Of a DNA stretch of 64,000 nt, positions 1 to 9,556 are shown in pieces. The notes under the pieces were generated by a model. It was not told the origin of the DNA. It ran no database searches and was given only the letters and a program-made list of their open reading frames with translations. The number at the start of each line of letters is the position of its first letter. Positions within the stretch are counted from its first letter, which is position 1. The stretch is taken from NCBI GenBank assembly GCA_020627785.1, contig JAHDGF010000018.1:1-64000 (forward strand), written 5' to 3'. A program made the translations under genes and the position numbers. This stretch comes from Saprospiraceae bacterium (GTDB taxonomy: Bacteria > Bacteroidota > Bacteroidia > Chitinophagales > Saprospiraceae).

Positions 1-54
1 CCTTGGACCCTCTGATTATGAGTCAGATGCTCTAACCAACTGAGCTATGGAACC
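1..54 (-). tRNA. tRNA-Met (CAU), 3' part cut by the window edge
   Basis: On the minus strand the sequence gives a 7-nt acceptor strand GGTTCCA, the D arm GCTC...GAGC, and the anticodon stem TCTGA/TCAGA around loop CTCATAA, so the anticodon is CAU. The variable loop follows, and the T arm runs off the left edge. CAU could also be a tRNA-Ile2 before lysidine modification or an initiator tRNA. The acceptor strand starts with a G that would pair normally, unlike typical initiators, so elongator Met is preferred. Confidence 0.9.
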
Positions 55-121
55 GGTTAAATCGTGCGCAAATATAATGAATCAGTTAAGAATTAAAAGA
101 TTTAAGACTTTCAAATACTCT

Positions 122-810
122 TTAGAACAGGATAGTAGGATTTTCAGAGGATGGACAGGATTAATTTACATCCTCTGATAATTAGTTATTTATTGTACAA
201 CTTTATTTCTACTGATAAATTAATCCCTCTTATCCTTTCATTCGACGCATCCTAGTCCAGAACATTTTTTCAGAACAGGATGCTAGGATTTTTAGAGGAT
301 GGACAGGATAATTCCTTCCTCCGATAATTAGTTACTTATTGTACAACTTTAATTCTACTGATAAATTAATCCCTCTCATCCCTCCATTCGACGCATCCTA
401 GTCCAGAACTATTTTCAGAACAGGATACTAATATTTAAAAAGAAACCCTCAATAATTACTTCCTCTAATAATTAGTTATTTATTGCACAACTTTATTCCC
501 ACTGATAATTAATCCCCCTCATCCCTCCATTCCACACATCCTAGTCCAGAAAATTTTTTCAGAACAGGATGCTAATATTTAAAAGGAAACCCTCAATAAT
601 TCCTTCCTCTAACAATTAGTCATTCTATTAGAACTTTATTCCCACTGATAATTAATCCCCCTCATCCCTTTCATTCCACACATCCTAGTCCAGAAAATTT
701 CTTAGAACTGGATGCTACAATTTCATAACTATGGAGAACTTAAATTCCATCAATGCCTAAATCCCTTTCATCCCCATTCATTCCACACATCCTAGTCCAG
801 AAAATCAGTC
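122..810. repeat. Five tandem copies of a ~145-bp non-coding repeat
   Basis: The landmark CCTAGTCCAG recurs at about 251, 397, 540, 684 and 791, giving periods of 146, 143, 144 and 107 bp. Each copy carries an AGAACAGGAT-type element, an AATTAGTTATTTATTG-type core, a TAATCCC(C/T)CTCATCCC element and the CATCCTAGTCCAG end. The end of one copy and the start of the next form an imperfect inverted repeat (CATCCTAGTCCAGAA against TTCAGAACAGGATG), so a hairpin can form at each junction. Copies decay towards the right and the last is shortened. No open reading frame crosses the array. It fills the gap between the tRNA and the first gene. Confidence 0.85.
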
Positions 811-845
811 ATAAAAAAAAGGCCTTCAGCATGCTGAAGGCCCTT
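811..845 (-). terminator. Rho-independent terminator of the 880-2169 lipoprotein gene
   Basis: A perfect 22-bp palindrome (821-842, GGCCTTCAGCA/TGCTGAAGGCC) is followed on the minus strand by eight T residues. It lies about 35 bp past the stop codon of the minus-strand gene. Confidence 0.9.
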
Positions 846-879
846 AGTTAACATATTTATATTCTTCAAAAGTTCTTTC

Positions 880-2169
880 TTAGAACTTGATGTCTACAAC
901 GTAGTTATCGTCATTGTTGTCCGGAGTTTCATTTACCTCTCTTACAATAAACGTGTAATATGTACCAGCATTCAATGCAATGAAAATATCTCCTACTTCA
1001 ACCTCAAAACTTGTAAGGTCTCCGTCTGCATTTGTGTTTTCAAATACGAATGATGATTCCCATAGTCCTTCTAATTGTTCTTTCTTCTCGATATCATCAA
1101 AAGTAAAGAACTCACTTAATCCTTCTAATCCTGGGAATAAAGATCTTAGGTCTGTTCCATTAACGCCAGTGATGGTCTTAATCCAGTTTACATCAATCGC
1201 ATCACCGTTGATTCCTTCATCTCTGATCTCTGCAGCCATGTCAGCGGATCCAGTTCCTGCACCCGTATCTAAATCCAATCCTCCTGTACCTGCTGGTCCA
1301 GCTCTATTGAATAGAACTCCAGTTAAAGTATTTACATCCGTTCCTGCGATTCCAGTATCGATTGTAAATTCTGTAGGTGTGCTGTTTCCAAATTCATCGG
1401 TCAATACAACTCTGTATGTATTAACACCTGGCGTGTCACTTGCTCTGATAAATAAAGTTCTATCTAAACTCATTCTATCTTCTTCTGGAAGTGCATATGG
1501 ATTGCTATCAAATGCATTGTTTAGATCATCATAGAATAATCTATCTGCAAAGTCTTGCATCAATTCTCCATTTTCAAATACAGAAATTGAACTCAATTCA
1601 AAACTTCCAGCTTCAGCTACTAATGGAAGAGAAATTAATCCTCCAGCATCTGCACTAAACATTCCTGATCCTCCAATAGTAACTACTGGTGGATTTCCTC
1701 CAGTGGCAGTGATGTTAATACTAGTGCTTGACATTTCACCACTTTCATCTTCTACGATAAAGTTGTAGTTTCTTGTGTCAGCAGCATCTTGAGATCTGAT
1801 GGTCAATTCCCAAGTGAAACCCTCGTTGTCTGGTGCTAAAAGTAATCTTGGATTAGCAGCAGAAGGTGCTCCATTTATTAAAAATCTAGAAGGATCTAAA
1901 TCAAGAAAATCTTCTTGAACGAAAAGAGCTCTTAAGGCAGCATCTCCTCTAGTTCCTGTAATTTTTACACTAAAATCTGTGTCAGGTGAAACGGAAGCAT
2001 CTACAGATAAAAATCCTGCTTCATCTACTAAGCTGATGCTAGGTCCAGTTACCAACCCACCGGTTCCAGGATCTTCTCCTCCCGTTCCTGGGTCAATTTC
2101 ACAAGCTGTGAAGACTAAGGCAAAAGCAAGGATCCCAAAAATGCTTTTTAATAATGATATTTTTTTCAT
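880..2169 (-). CDS. Surface lipoprotein with Ig-like/cadherin-like repeats, unknown function
   Basis: 429 residues. The N-terminus is a lipoprotein signal (MKKISLLKS, hydrophobic core, lipobox LVFTAC with Cys23). After the acylated Cys comes an acidic, Gly-rich linker with a duplicated DPGTGG element, which resembles the export signals that send Bacteroidota lipoproteins to the cell surface. The rest is Ser/Thr/Asp-rich beta-type sequence. Two similar segments (around residues 45-155 and 160-275) each end in phrases such as RNYNFIVEDESG and NTYRVVLTDEFGN, which suggests two Ig-like modules followed by a unique C-terminal domain. I do not recognise an enzyme. It is monocistronic, with its own promoter at 2210-2217 and terminator at 821-842. 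Confidence 0.8.
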   Translation of the reverse strand: MKKISLLKSIFGILAFALVFTACEIDPGTGGEDPGTGGLVTGPSISLVDEAGFLSVDASVSPDTDFSVKITGTRGDAALRALFVQEDFLDLDPSRFLINGAPSAANPRLLLAPDNEGFTWELTIRSQDAADTRNYNFIVEDESGEMSSTSINITATGGNPPVVTIGGSGMFSADAGGLISLPLVAEAGSFELSSISVFENGELMQDFADRLFYDDLNNAFDSNPYALPEEDRMSLDRTLFIRASDTPGVNTYRVVLTDEFGNSTPTEFTIDTGIAGTDVNTLTGVLFNRAGPAGTGGLDLDTGAGTGSADMAAEIRDEGINGDAIDVNWIKTITGVNGTDLRSLFPGLEGLSEFFTFDDIEKKEQLEGLWESSFVFENTNADGDLTSFEVEVGDIFIALNAGTYYTFIVREVNETPDNNDDNYVVDIKF

Positions 2170-2209
2170 AATGAATTAATTAGTTAATGTTTAGATGTCT
2201 AATTGCGCG

Positions 2210-2217
2210 CAAAGTTA
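2210..2217 (-). promoter_or_regulatory. TAnnTTTG (-7) promoter element for the 880-2169 gene
   Basis: The minus strand reads TAACTTTG, a full match to the Bacteroidota -7 consensus TAnnTTTG, about 40 bp upstream of the ATG at 2169. The -33 element is not clear, only a T-run at the right distance. Confidence 0.6.
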
Positions 2218-2336
2218 CTTTATTAAAGTGTAAAAAATTGTTAAAGCATAAGAAATGGAAAGGATAGCCTTAAAGTCTTGTTAATTTATTAACCTTGGTC
2301 GGAGAAACCTCGATAGGTCATTAAAAACAATCAGCT

Positions 2337-3578
2337 ATGAAACGTATTTCTTTTTCCATTTCTTGTCTTTTTCTACTTTTTAATTTTTCAATTCAAGCCC
2401 AGGAGAATTCAACATTTTTACAAAATTACACTCCACCAAATTATACTTTTCAACTGCTTGAATTTTCTCCCAACATTCATCAATCTTACGCAAGAACCGC
2501 AGGGCTCGATCGACGGATTTTTGAATTCGAACTGGACACTAGATACCAACTGGAGAAACTAAACGAGAAGAACACCATCTCTATAAATTTTGCTTTTGAT
2601 AATGCCTTGAATTTTAATTCGACAAATGATGTTAAGGCTCCGGTCTCTAATTTCTATGCGCATCAAACCAACTTTGATTTTGAGCATGATTATTTCATAT
2701 CCGAACAATTCTTTCTCGGATATGGGGTCGACATTGATACCAGAATCAGCCAGTCCTATCAAGAGTCATCAAGCCCTTGGAGTACTCGCATAAGTATCCC
2801 TTTTGGTTTTGGTTTTGGACGGGTGTATGATGTGAGTTCTGCATGGCATGCGGCGACGATCATGGAAGATGCAAAGGCGGCAGGCATTGTACTCGATGAT
2901 TCTGACTTACTGAGTTTTGCGGATACCTTGGTGTCGTTAAGATTCAGAAGAATCTTTGATACTAGATTACGAGACATAGAGCGCCAGTCTCAGGTTTTAA
3001 AATTTCTCGAAGAGAAAGCAGGAATGGAGATGACTCCATTTGCAAGTACTTTAATTCTGGACAGTTATCGATTTGAAAGATTTGTTACTCGGAGAAGAGG
3101 CTATCGGATTTTTGCTGGTCCTCAATTTCAATTGACAGGCGACAGTCGTGTAGAATCGGGAAACAGAAACTGGATCGGATTTTATGAATTATTCCCAGTC
3201 GTGAATTTTCAATATTATAAACCCGTAAATAAAAACTTTCAGTTATCCATTGAATTGGAAAGTGCATTTAAGACACAACTTTCAGGGGGTGGTCAGAACA
3301 TTGGGATTTCTTTGGATACGGGTTTAGGATGGTTTGTTAGTCGTCGAGTCAATTTCTTTGTCAACCCAAGCATGCGACTATTTCGAAACATGAATACATT
3401 TGCTGATAGCACCGTATTAGGCATGGCGCTCGGATCTGGATTTAATTATTATGTCAGTCCACAATTTATTCTTAGTGGTAGCTTGCTCTTACAGAGAAAT
3501 ACAACATCGGGCCTAGGCTTAGAATCCGAAGCATTTAATCAGAACTTTAATTTCCGTGCCACTTATCGTTTGTTATAA
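2337..3578 (+). CDS. Secreted, outer-membrane barrel-like protein of unknown function
   Basis: 413 residues with a Sec signal peptide (MKRISFSIS, hydrophobic core, cleavage after SIQA). The mature part is rich in alternating hydrophobic/polar strands and aromatic residues (FFLGYGVDI, FQLSIELESAF, GISLDTGLGWF, FFVNPSMRLF, FILSGSLLLQ). It ends in FNFRATYRLL, whose aromatic and hydrophobic positions fit a final outer-membrane beta strand. A helical insertion lies around residues 175-235. No family was recognised. It starts divergently from the lipoprotein gene on the left and is followed by a separate PDZ gene. Confidence 0.75.
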   Translation: MKRISFSISCLFLLFNFSIQAQENSTFLQNYTPPNYTFQLLEFSPNIHQSYARTAGLDRRIFEFELDTRYQLEKLNEKNTISINFAFDNALNFNSTNDVKAPVSNFYAHQTNFDFEHDYFISEQFFLGYGVDIDTRISQSYQESSSPWSTRISIPFGFGFGRVYDVSSAWHAATIMEDAKAAGIVLDDSDLLSFADTLVSLRFRRIFDTRLRDIERQSQVLKFLEEKAGMEMTPFASTLILDSYRFERFVTRRRGYRIFAGPQFQLTGDSRVESGNRNWIGFYELFPVVNFQYYKPVNKNFQLSIELESAFKTQLSGGGQNIGISLDTGLGWFVSRRVNFFVNPSMRLFRNMNTFADSTVLGMALGSGFNYYVSPQFILSGSLLLQRNTTSGLGLESEAFNQNFNFRATYRLL

Positions 3579-3703
3579 GCGTTGTAAAAAGCTTGATAAA
3601 ATATTGTTTAACAGGGAGTTAAGAAATTTTTAGTTCGATCTTTTCTTCATTTACATGAAATGCTAATTACCTTAGATGCATCTAGTCATATAAAATTTAT
3701 GTC

Positions 3704-4834
3704 ATGAAAATACTACATAACATCCTCTGTCTAATTGTTTTGTTATTAGTAGCAACTTCCACATTTGCGCAAGCGAAAGAAGAAAAAGAAATTACCATTG
3801 TTACCAAAACCATTGATGAAAATGGCAAGGAGGTCACGGAAGAAATTACCCTTACTGGTGATGAGGTTGATGAGTACATGAAGAAAAATGGAATGAAGGT
3901 CACTGAAAAAATGACCAAGGGGCAAAAAGAAATTGAAGTCGAAATTACCAATGATGGATCGACTGAAAAGGAAGTCAATGTGTGGATCAGCGACGATGGT
4001 ACGGAACACAAAATGGAAGGCGATAAAGAGATTCATTTTTTTGAAGAAGGTGAAGAAATTCCTGAGGAAGTTCGTGAGATGTTGAAAGAGAAGGGGATTG
4101 ATATTGACGAACTAGTAAAGGAAGCAGAGAATAAAGAGGGCTACAAAATCATCACCATTGATGATGAAGGAAACGAGAAAAATATCGAATGGGATGGTGA
4201 AGGAGAGATGCCTGCAGAGATGAAAAAAATCATGGATGAAAATGGAATTGATCAAAACATTAATTCCAAGAGAATAGAAATCGAACAGGATATTAATATA
4301 AATGTAGAGGAGATAGAATCCGAAGAAGGAAAGACCATTAAGATTAAAAAGATTAAAAATGGCGAAGAAGATATGCAGGTTATTAAACTCGATAAGGGAG
4401 AAGAAGTGCCAGCAGAAGTTCTTCAGATTTTAAAAGAAAATGGCATTGACCCTGATGATCTTCCTACCGATGGGAAGACACGAATTGAAATTAAAAAGGA
4501 CATCAAAGGAGAGCCTGGAGAAGAGAAAGTTGAGAAGGTGATTAAGGTCATGGAAAAGGAAAGGTCTAATTCAAATAAGGCACAGATGGGTGTGATGATT
4601 GAAGCACATGGAACTGGAGTGAAGGTGAATCAAGTGATGGCTGATAGTGCCGCAGAAATGGCTGGCTTGGCTGTAAACGATGTCATTACTTTTATCAATA
4701 AAGAACAAGTGACAGATATTGATTCTCTATTGAATATCTTATCTAAGTATGAAGGTGGTGATAAAGTGAAGGTAAGCTTAATAAGAGGCGGTAAGGTTAT
4801 GAAGAAAAAATTGACCTTGAAATCTTCTAAGTAG
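3704..4834 (+). CDS. Secreted PDZ-domain protein with repeated acidic motif
   Basis: 376 residues with a Sec signal peptide (MKILHNIL..., cleavage after TFAQ). The middle region is very rich in Glu, Lys and Asp. It holds at least three copies of the pattern GE(E)xPxEVxxxLKExGID (around residues 116-135, 166-183 and 232-249), and a fourth degenerate copy may lie near 51-65. Residues about 294-376 form a PDZ domain (MGVMIEAHGTGVKVNQVM, SAAEMAGLAVNDVI, INKEQVTDIDSL). No protease catalytic domain is attached, so this is probably a periplasmic or secreted binding or adaptor protein. Its partner is unknown. Confidence 0.75.
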   Translation: MKILHNILCLIVLLLVATSTFAQAKEEKEITIVTKTIDENGKEVTEEITLTGDEVDEYMKKNGMKVTEKMTKGQKEIEVEITNDGSTEKEVNVWISDDGTEHKMEGDKEIHFFEEGEEIPEEVREMLKEKGIDIDELVKEAENKEGYKIITIDDEGNEKNIEWDGEGEMPAEMKKIMDENGIDQNINSKRIEIEQDININVEEIESEEGKTIKIKKIKNGEEDMQVIKLDKGEEVPAEVLQILKENGIDPDDLPTDGKTRIEIKKDIKGEPGEEKVEKVIKVMEKERSNSNKAQMGVMIEAHGTGVKVNQVMADSAAEMAGLAVNDVITFINKEQVTDIDSLLNILSKYEGGDKVKVSLIRGGKVMKKKLTLKSSK

Positions 4835-4904
4835 TTTACTTGGAGGAAAATAAAATTTTAGGCTGGTATCTAGATCGGCTTTAAAATCAAAGGCTAAAAA
4901 CGGA

Positions 4905-4940
4905 GAAAGGGAGTTCAAATTAAAACTTGAGCTCCCTTTC
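4905..4940. terminator. Possible bidirectional terminator between convergent genes
   Basis: GAAAGGGAG..CTCCCTTTC forms a stem of about 14 bp with one G-U pair and a short A/T loop. It lies between the ends of the PDZ gene (plus) and ilvA (minus). T-tracts on either side are weak. Confidence 0.5.
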
Positions 4941-4966
4941 ATTTGGAATTGATCTACACCTCTGCT

Positions 4967-6232
4967 TTAAACAATAGTCTCAAACAAAGTTCGATCGTTA
5001 TTCAGGTGAGTAAAGCTAATGCTTTCCTCTTTCATTTTCTGTAGCAAAATCTCGAAATCTTCAGATTTGGCTAATTCTATACCAACCAAAGCAGGGCCTG
5101 ATTCTCGATTGTTCTTTTTGGTGTATTGAAAATGAGTGATGTCATCACTTGGCCCGAGGATGTTTAGGAAGTCTCGCAGTGCTCCCGCTCTTTGCGGAAA
5201 TCTTATGATGAAATAATGTTTCAGTCCTTCATAAAGCATGGATCGTTCTTGAATCTCTTGCGTACGATCAATGTCATTATTTCCACCACAGATAATCACA
5301 CCCACTTTTTTCCCTTTAATCTGATCCTTTAGTAAATCCAAGGCAGCAATTGAAACTGCTCCAGCTGGTTCTACTACGATGGCTTCCTCATTATATAATT
5401 CAAGGATGCTCGTAGAAATTTTTCCTTCTGGAACTGCGATGGTTTGATCGACTACCTTTCGGCAAATATTGAAGTTCAGATCACCCATACGTTGTACTGC
5501 AATGCCGTCGGCAAAAGTATCAATGTCTTCAAGTGCCATATTCATTCCATGGTCCAAGGAATGTTGCAGCGCCGCAGCACCGGAGGCTTCTACCGCAATA
5601 ATTTTTGTCTGTGGTGACCGTTGCTTAAAGTAAGAACCGACACCGCTGATAAGTCCACCTCCACCGACTGCCACAAATAAATAATCTAAAGTCTCTGTAC
5701 CATCTTCTAAAATTTCTGCAGCAATGGTTCCTTGCCCTGCGATAACCATCGGGTCCTCAAAGGGGTGAATGAAGATCTTATTTTCTTTCCCTGCTGCTTC
5801 CTCTGCGGCAACCCTTGATTCATCAAAAGTATCTCCAACCAATTCTATACTTATCCAGTCTCCACCAAACTGCTTCACCTTTTTAATCTTTTGTGCTGGT
5901 GTTGGATTGGGCATAAAAATTTTCCCTTTGATGCCGAGTAGATTACAAGAGTAGGCTACTCCTTGGGCGTGATTTCCTGCGCTTGCGCAAATAACTCCGT
6001 TGCTCCTTTCCTGCGCACTCAAGCTTGCCATCTTGTGATACGCTCCTCTGATTTTAAAGGAACGTACGACTTGTAGGTCTTCTCTTTTTAAAAATAGATC
6101 ACAATTGAATTTATTCGATAGTCCAAGATTTTTCTGCCAAGGAGTACGAAGCACAACATCAGAAATACTTTGTCTGGCTGCTTCGATTTCTTCGACAGAA
6201 ATTAAATCTTGATCTAGTTGGACTTTATGCAT
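4967..6232 (-). CDS. ilvA: Threonine ammonia-lyase (threonine dehydratase), biosynthetic type
   Basis: Deaminates L-threonine to 2-oxobutanoate, the entry step of isoleucine synthesis. 421 residues: a fold-type II PLP domain with the Schiff-base lysine in SFKIRGAY (Lys60), substrate loop SAGNHAQG, and a glycine-rich phosphate loop VGGGGLISG. A single ACT-like regulatory region lies at about 335-421 (YFIIRFPQRAGALRDFLNILG), shorter than the double ACT-like domain of E. coli IlvA. It is the last gene of the ilvDBNCA block and its start overlaps the ilvC stop by 8 bp. It should share the Ile-leader attenuation described at 11233-11348, which fits feedback by isoleucine. Confidence 0.95.
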   Translation of the reverse strand: MHKVQLDQDLISVEEIEAARQSISDVVLRTPWQKNLGLSNKFNCDLFLKREDLQVVRSFKIRGAYHKMASLSAQERSNGVICASAGNHAQGVAYSCNLLGIKGKIFMPNPTPAQKIKKVKQFGGDWISIELVGDTFDESRVAAEEAAGKENKIFIHPFEDPMVIAGQGTIAAEILEDGTETLDYLFVAVGGGGLISGVGSYFKQRSPQTKIIAVEASGAAALQHSLDHGMNMALEDIDTFADGIAVQRMGDLNFNICRKVVDQTIAVPEGKISTSILELYNEEAIVVEPAGAVSIAALDLLKDQIKGKKVGVIICGGNNDIDRTQEIQERSMLYEGLKHYFIIRFPQRAGALRDFLNILGPSDDITHFQYTKKNNRESGPALVGIELAKSEDFEILLQKMKEESISFTHLNNDRTLFETIV

Positions 6233-7271
6233 TTTGTGGTCTTAATTTTCTGACGGTCGCTCCTGCTCTCCACATTTCCGAAGCTCTCAATTCTTTCAAC
6301 TCCTCCTCTAATTTTATTCTATAATCTTCTTCACTATTACTGTCTATGCTTAGTTGTGCTTCTTTACCAGACTCAACACTGTCGTACAATTCTTCAAAAA
6401 CTGGTTTTACTGCATCTCTGAATTTTTTCCACCAGTCCAAGGCTCCTCGCTGTGCCGTTGTAGAACAATTAGCATACATCCAATCCATTCCATTTTCTGC
6501 TACAAGCGGATAGAGTGACTCTGTCGCTTCTTCAACCGTTTCATTAAAGGCCTCAGACGGAGAGTGTCCTCTTGATCGTAATAGATCGTATTGCGCCGCA
6601 AACAATCCTTGAATAGCACCCATTAAGGTTCCTCGCTCTCCAGTCAAATCTGAGTAAACTTCTTTCTTAAAGGTCGTTTCAAATAAATACCCAGAACCAA
6701 TACCGATCCCTAAAGCGATCACTCGATCTCTTGCTCTTCCAGTGGCATCCTGATGAATCGCAAAGCTGGAATTCAATCCTTTGCCGGCTAAGAACAAACG
6801 TCGTAAACTGGTTCCACTTCCTTTCGGTGCGGCTAAAATGACGTCTACGTCTTCTGGCGGTATAATGCCCGTCCGTTCCTTATACGTAATCCCAAAACCA
6901 TGAGAGAAGTACAAGGCTTTTCCTGCAGTCAATGATTTCTTTAAAGTGGGCCAGACAGAGATTTGTGCTGCATCCGATAAAAGGTATTGAATGATGGTCC
7001 CTCGCTCGGCAGCTTCCTCTATACTGAACAATGTTTCGCCAGGAATAAAACCGTCGTCTACGGCCTTATCGTAAGAATGGGACGGTTGTCGCTGACCCAC
7101 GATCACATTAAAGCCGTTGTCTTTTAGGTTTAATGCTTGACCTGGTCCTTGGACGCCATAACCGATGATCGCAATGGTTTCATCTTTTAAAGTTTCTCTT
7201 GCCTTTTCTAAGGTAAATTCTTCTCGAGTAACAACATTTTCTAGTGTTCCTCCAAAATCTAATTGTGCCAT
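6225..7271 (-). CDS. ilvC: Ketol-acid reductoisomerase
   Basis: Isomerises and reduces 2-acetolactate or 2-aceto-2-hydroxybutanoate to the dihydroxy acids of valine and isoleucine synthesis, using NADPH and Mg2+. 348 residues. The N-terminal Rossmann domain has GYGVQGPGQALNL and a basic dinucleotide-phosphate region QRQPSHSYDKA. The helical knotted C-domain supplies acidic metal ligands in SDLTGERGTLMG and EATESLYPL. The length is that of the short class I enzyme plus a small C-terminal tail, well below the ~490 residues of E. coli IlvC. It is 10 bp downstream of ilvN and overlaps ilvA. Confidence 0.95.
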   Translation of the reverse strand: MAQLDFGGTLENVVTREEFTLEKARETLKDETIAIIGYGVQGPGQALNLKDNGFNVIVGQRQPSHSYDKAVDDGFIPGETLFSIEEAAERGTIIQYLLSDAAQISVWPTLKKSLTAGKALYFSHGFGITYKERTGIIPPEDVDVILAAPKGSGTSLRRLFLAGKGLNSSFAIHQDATGRARDRVIALGIGIGSGYLFETTFKKEVYSDLTGERGTLMGAIQGLFAAQYDLLRSRGHSPSEAFNETVEEATESLYPLVAENGMDWMYANCSTTAQRGALDWWKKFRDAVKPVFEELYDSVESGKEAQLSIDSNSEEDYRIKLEEELKELRASEMWRAGATVRKLRPQNA

Positions 7272-7281
7272 AAGTGTTTAT

Positions 7282-7803
7282 TTACTTTTTTAGTGAATTC
7301 AAATATTTATTTAATTGCTCGAGTGGTTTTACAACAGCCACTCTGCCGCTTCTGACAAACTCATAAATACCATGAGGTCTAAGTTCTTCAAGTAGGGCTT
7401 CTGTTTCTTCCTTTAGTCCTGTTTTTTCTATCACGATGTATTCTTGTTCGATGTCCATGATGCGTGCACTGTGTTTACGGATCAATTGTTCTACATTTCT
7501 ACTTTTATTGAAGGCCTTATGAGGAACCTTGTAGAGGGCAACTTCTTGATAAAGAATTTCTGTATTGTCATAATAAAAGGACTTCAATACATCAATTTGT
7601 TTTTCTATTTGCGCCACCAATTTAATCACCATGGCCTCCTCTACGAGTACAACAATGGTAAATCTATGAATGTCTTTCATGGACGATTGTGAAGCGGTGA
7701 TGCTTTCTATGTTTATGTGTCTTTTGGTGAAGACCGATAAAACCCTCGCCAAGACTCCGGTCTTATTTTCAGTAAAGATGGATATGGTAAATTCTTCTTT
7801 CAT
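7282..7803 (-). CDS. ilvN: Acetolactate synthase, small (regulatory) subunit
   Basis: 173 residues with an N-terminal ACT domain (FTISIFTENKTGVLARVLSVFTKR, INIESITASQS) that binds the feedback amino acid, and a C-terminal ALS-SS domain (around 75-173) that activates the catalytic subunit. The ACT glycine and asparagine positions (ENKTG) are intact, so valine feedback is plausible. It is separated by 4 bp from ilvB upstream and 10 bp from ilvC downstream, so it is translated from one polycistronic message. Confidence 0.93.
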   Translation of the reverse strand: MKEEFTISIFTENKTGVLARVLSVFTKRHINIESITASQSSMKDIHRFTIVVLVEEAMVIKLVAQIEKQIDVLKSFYYDNTEILYQEVALYKVPHKAFNKSRNVEQLIRKHSARIMDIEQEYIVIEKTGLKEETEALLEELRPHGIYEFVRSGRVAVVKPLEQLNKYLNSLKK

Positions 7804-7807
7804 GAGC

Positions 7808-9556
7808 TTAGCTTAATGCGATTTCTGAAACAGACTTTCCGGTGGAAATCATTGGATAAACATTCTCTTCTTTTTGCACACGTACGTGTAATACATACGG
7901 CCCTTTGTGTTTAAGCATGGTTTGGATGGAAGACTCAATTTCTTTTGGGTCAGATACGCTGGAAGCTTCTACGCCAAACCCTTTTGAAATCATCACAAAG
8001 TCTGGGTTTTGTAATTCGACAGCAGAGTATCTACGTTCGAAGAAAAGTTCTTGCCATTGACGCACCATGCCTAGATGTTCGTTGTCGAGAAGAACGACTT
8101 TAACGGGGACATTCCATTGGGCACATACACCTAATTCTTGCAGGGTCATTTGGAAACCACCATCACCGATGAAGGCAACGACTGTTTCTTTTTTTCTTCC
8201 CATCTGGGCACCGATGGCTGCGGGTAAACCAAAACCCATAGTTCCGGCCCCTCCAGAGGAAACCCATTGATCTTTACCTAGATATTCGTAGTATCTAGCA
8301 GCAGCCATTTGATGTTGACCTACATCAGTAGCAACGATAGCCTTTCCATTGGTTTGGTCTGAAACTTCTTTAATGACCCGACCCATGGTCAGTGTTTTTG
8401 CTTTTTTGTTGAGATCTTTTTTGATGACCTTTTTATACTCCTTCTCATAATCCACATCAAATTCCTTTCGCCACTTACTGTGTTTCTTTTCTTTGACCAG
8501 AGGTAATAAAGCCTTTAATGCATCTTTCGCATCTGCATGAACAGGGAAGTCGACCGGCACATTTTTATTAATCTCAGCTGGGTCAATTTCAATGTGTATT
8601 TTTTTGGCTTGCGTAGCGTAAGCATCTAAGCGCCCCGTCACCCGATCATCGAATCGCATACCGATGGCAATGAGTAAATCACATTCATTGGTTTTTCTAT
8701 TAGGAGCATAATTGCCATGCATTCCCAGCATCCCTACATGTAATGGATGATCATCGGGCAGGGTAGATAAACCATGTATGGTTGCGCCTACAGGTATGCC
8801 CGTTTTTTCAACCAGCTTTTTAAATTCTTTTTGCGCCTTAGCGATGTGTATTCCATGTCCGGCCAAGATGAACGGTTTCTTAGCTTTATTGATAGCTTTT
8901 GCTGCTGCTTCAATTTGAGTCTTATTAACTTTTGGCTTAGGAATGTAAGATCTGATTAAAGGCTTTGGACTGTAACTGAAATTCAGTGTTTCAATCTGTG
9001 CATTCTTAGTGATGTCAATCAGTACCGGACCTGGTCGACCTGAGTTGGCAATGTAGAATGCTTTAGCTAAGACGGAAGGAATTTCTTCAGCTCTGGTTAC
9101 TTGATAATTCCACTTGGTGACGGCAGTGGAGCAACCAATGACATCTACCTCTTGAAAGGCATCTGAACCGAGGAGGCTTGCATAAACTTGACCCGTTATA
9201 CAGACTAGGGGTGTAGAGTCAAGCATCGCATCACCGAGGCCTGTAATTAAATTTGTAGCTCCTGGTCCTGAGGTGGCTAATACCACTCCAGTTTTTCTTG
9301 TTACTCTAGCATAACCTTGTGCCGCATGAATTGCTCCTTGTTCGTGTCGAGTAAGTATGTGTTGTACGGTGTCTTGATAATCGTACAAGGCATCATAGAC
9401 TGGCATAATTGCACCTCCAGGATAGCCAAAAATTAAATGCACCTTTTCTTCTAAAAGGCATTCCATGATGGCCTTTGCTCCACTGACTTTTACAGCTCTT
9501 TTGTTTTTGCTGGCCTTGACTTTTTTTCTAGTCTTTCTATTTGCTGATGCTTCCAT
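7808..9556 (-). CDS. ilvB: Acetolactate synthase, large (catalytic) subunit
   Basis: Thiamine-diphosphate enzyme that condenses pyruvate with pyruvate or 2-oxobutanoate. The catalytic Glu lies in [17 protein letters not shown], and the ThDP/Mg motif [13 protein letters not shown]...LLDNEHLG is complete. FAD-binding middle and C-terminal pyrophosphate domains are present. The chosen start is the ATG at 9556, which overlaps the ilvD stop in a TAATG junction. An ATG six codons upstream (9574) is also open and would give 588 residues. The first ~25 residues are Lys/Arg-rich ([15 protein letters not shown]), an unusual basic tail before the family start. Confidence 0.95.
   Translation of the reverse strand: MEASANRKTRKKVKASKNKRAVKVSGAKAIMECLLEEKVHLIFGYPGGAIMPVYDALYDYQDTVQHILTRHEQGAIHAAQGYARVTRKTGVVLATSGPGATNLITGLGDAMLDSTPLVCITGQVYASLLGSDAFQEVDVIGCSTAVTKWNYQVTRAEEIPSVLAKAFYIANSGRPGPVLIDITKNAQIETLNFSYSPKPLIRSYIPKPKVNKTQIEAAAKAINKAKKPFILAGHGIHIAKAQKEFKKLVEKTGIPVGATIHGLSTLPDDHPLHVGMLGMHGNYAPNRKTNECDLLIAIGMRFDDRVTGRLDAYATQAKKIHIEIDPAEINKNVPVDFPVHADAKDALKALLPLVKEKKHSKWRKEFDVDYEKEYKKVIKKDLNKKAKTLTMGRVIKEVSDQTNGKAIVATDVGQHQMAAARYYEYLGKDQWVSSGGAGTMGFGLPAAIGAQMGRKKETVVAFIGDGGFQMTLQELGVCAQWNVPVKVVLLDNEHLGMVRQWQELFFERRYSAVELQNPDFVMISKGFGVEASSVSDPKEIESSIQTMLKHKGPYVLHVRVQKEENVYPMISTGKSVSEIALS

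Noticed and set aside
122-810. Repeat array considered as a CRISPR
   Set aside because: Units are ~145 bp, diverged, with no short identical repeats separated by unique spacers and no cas genes nearby.
980-1534. Plus-strand ORF opposite the first lipoprotein gene
   Set aside because: Ser/Pro/Val-rich antisense shadow; the minus-strand frame has a lipoprotein signal, a promoter and a terminator.
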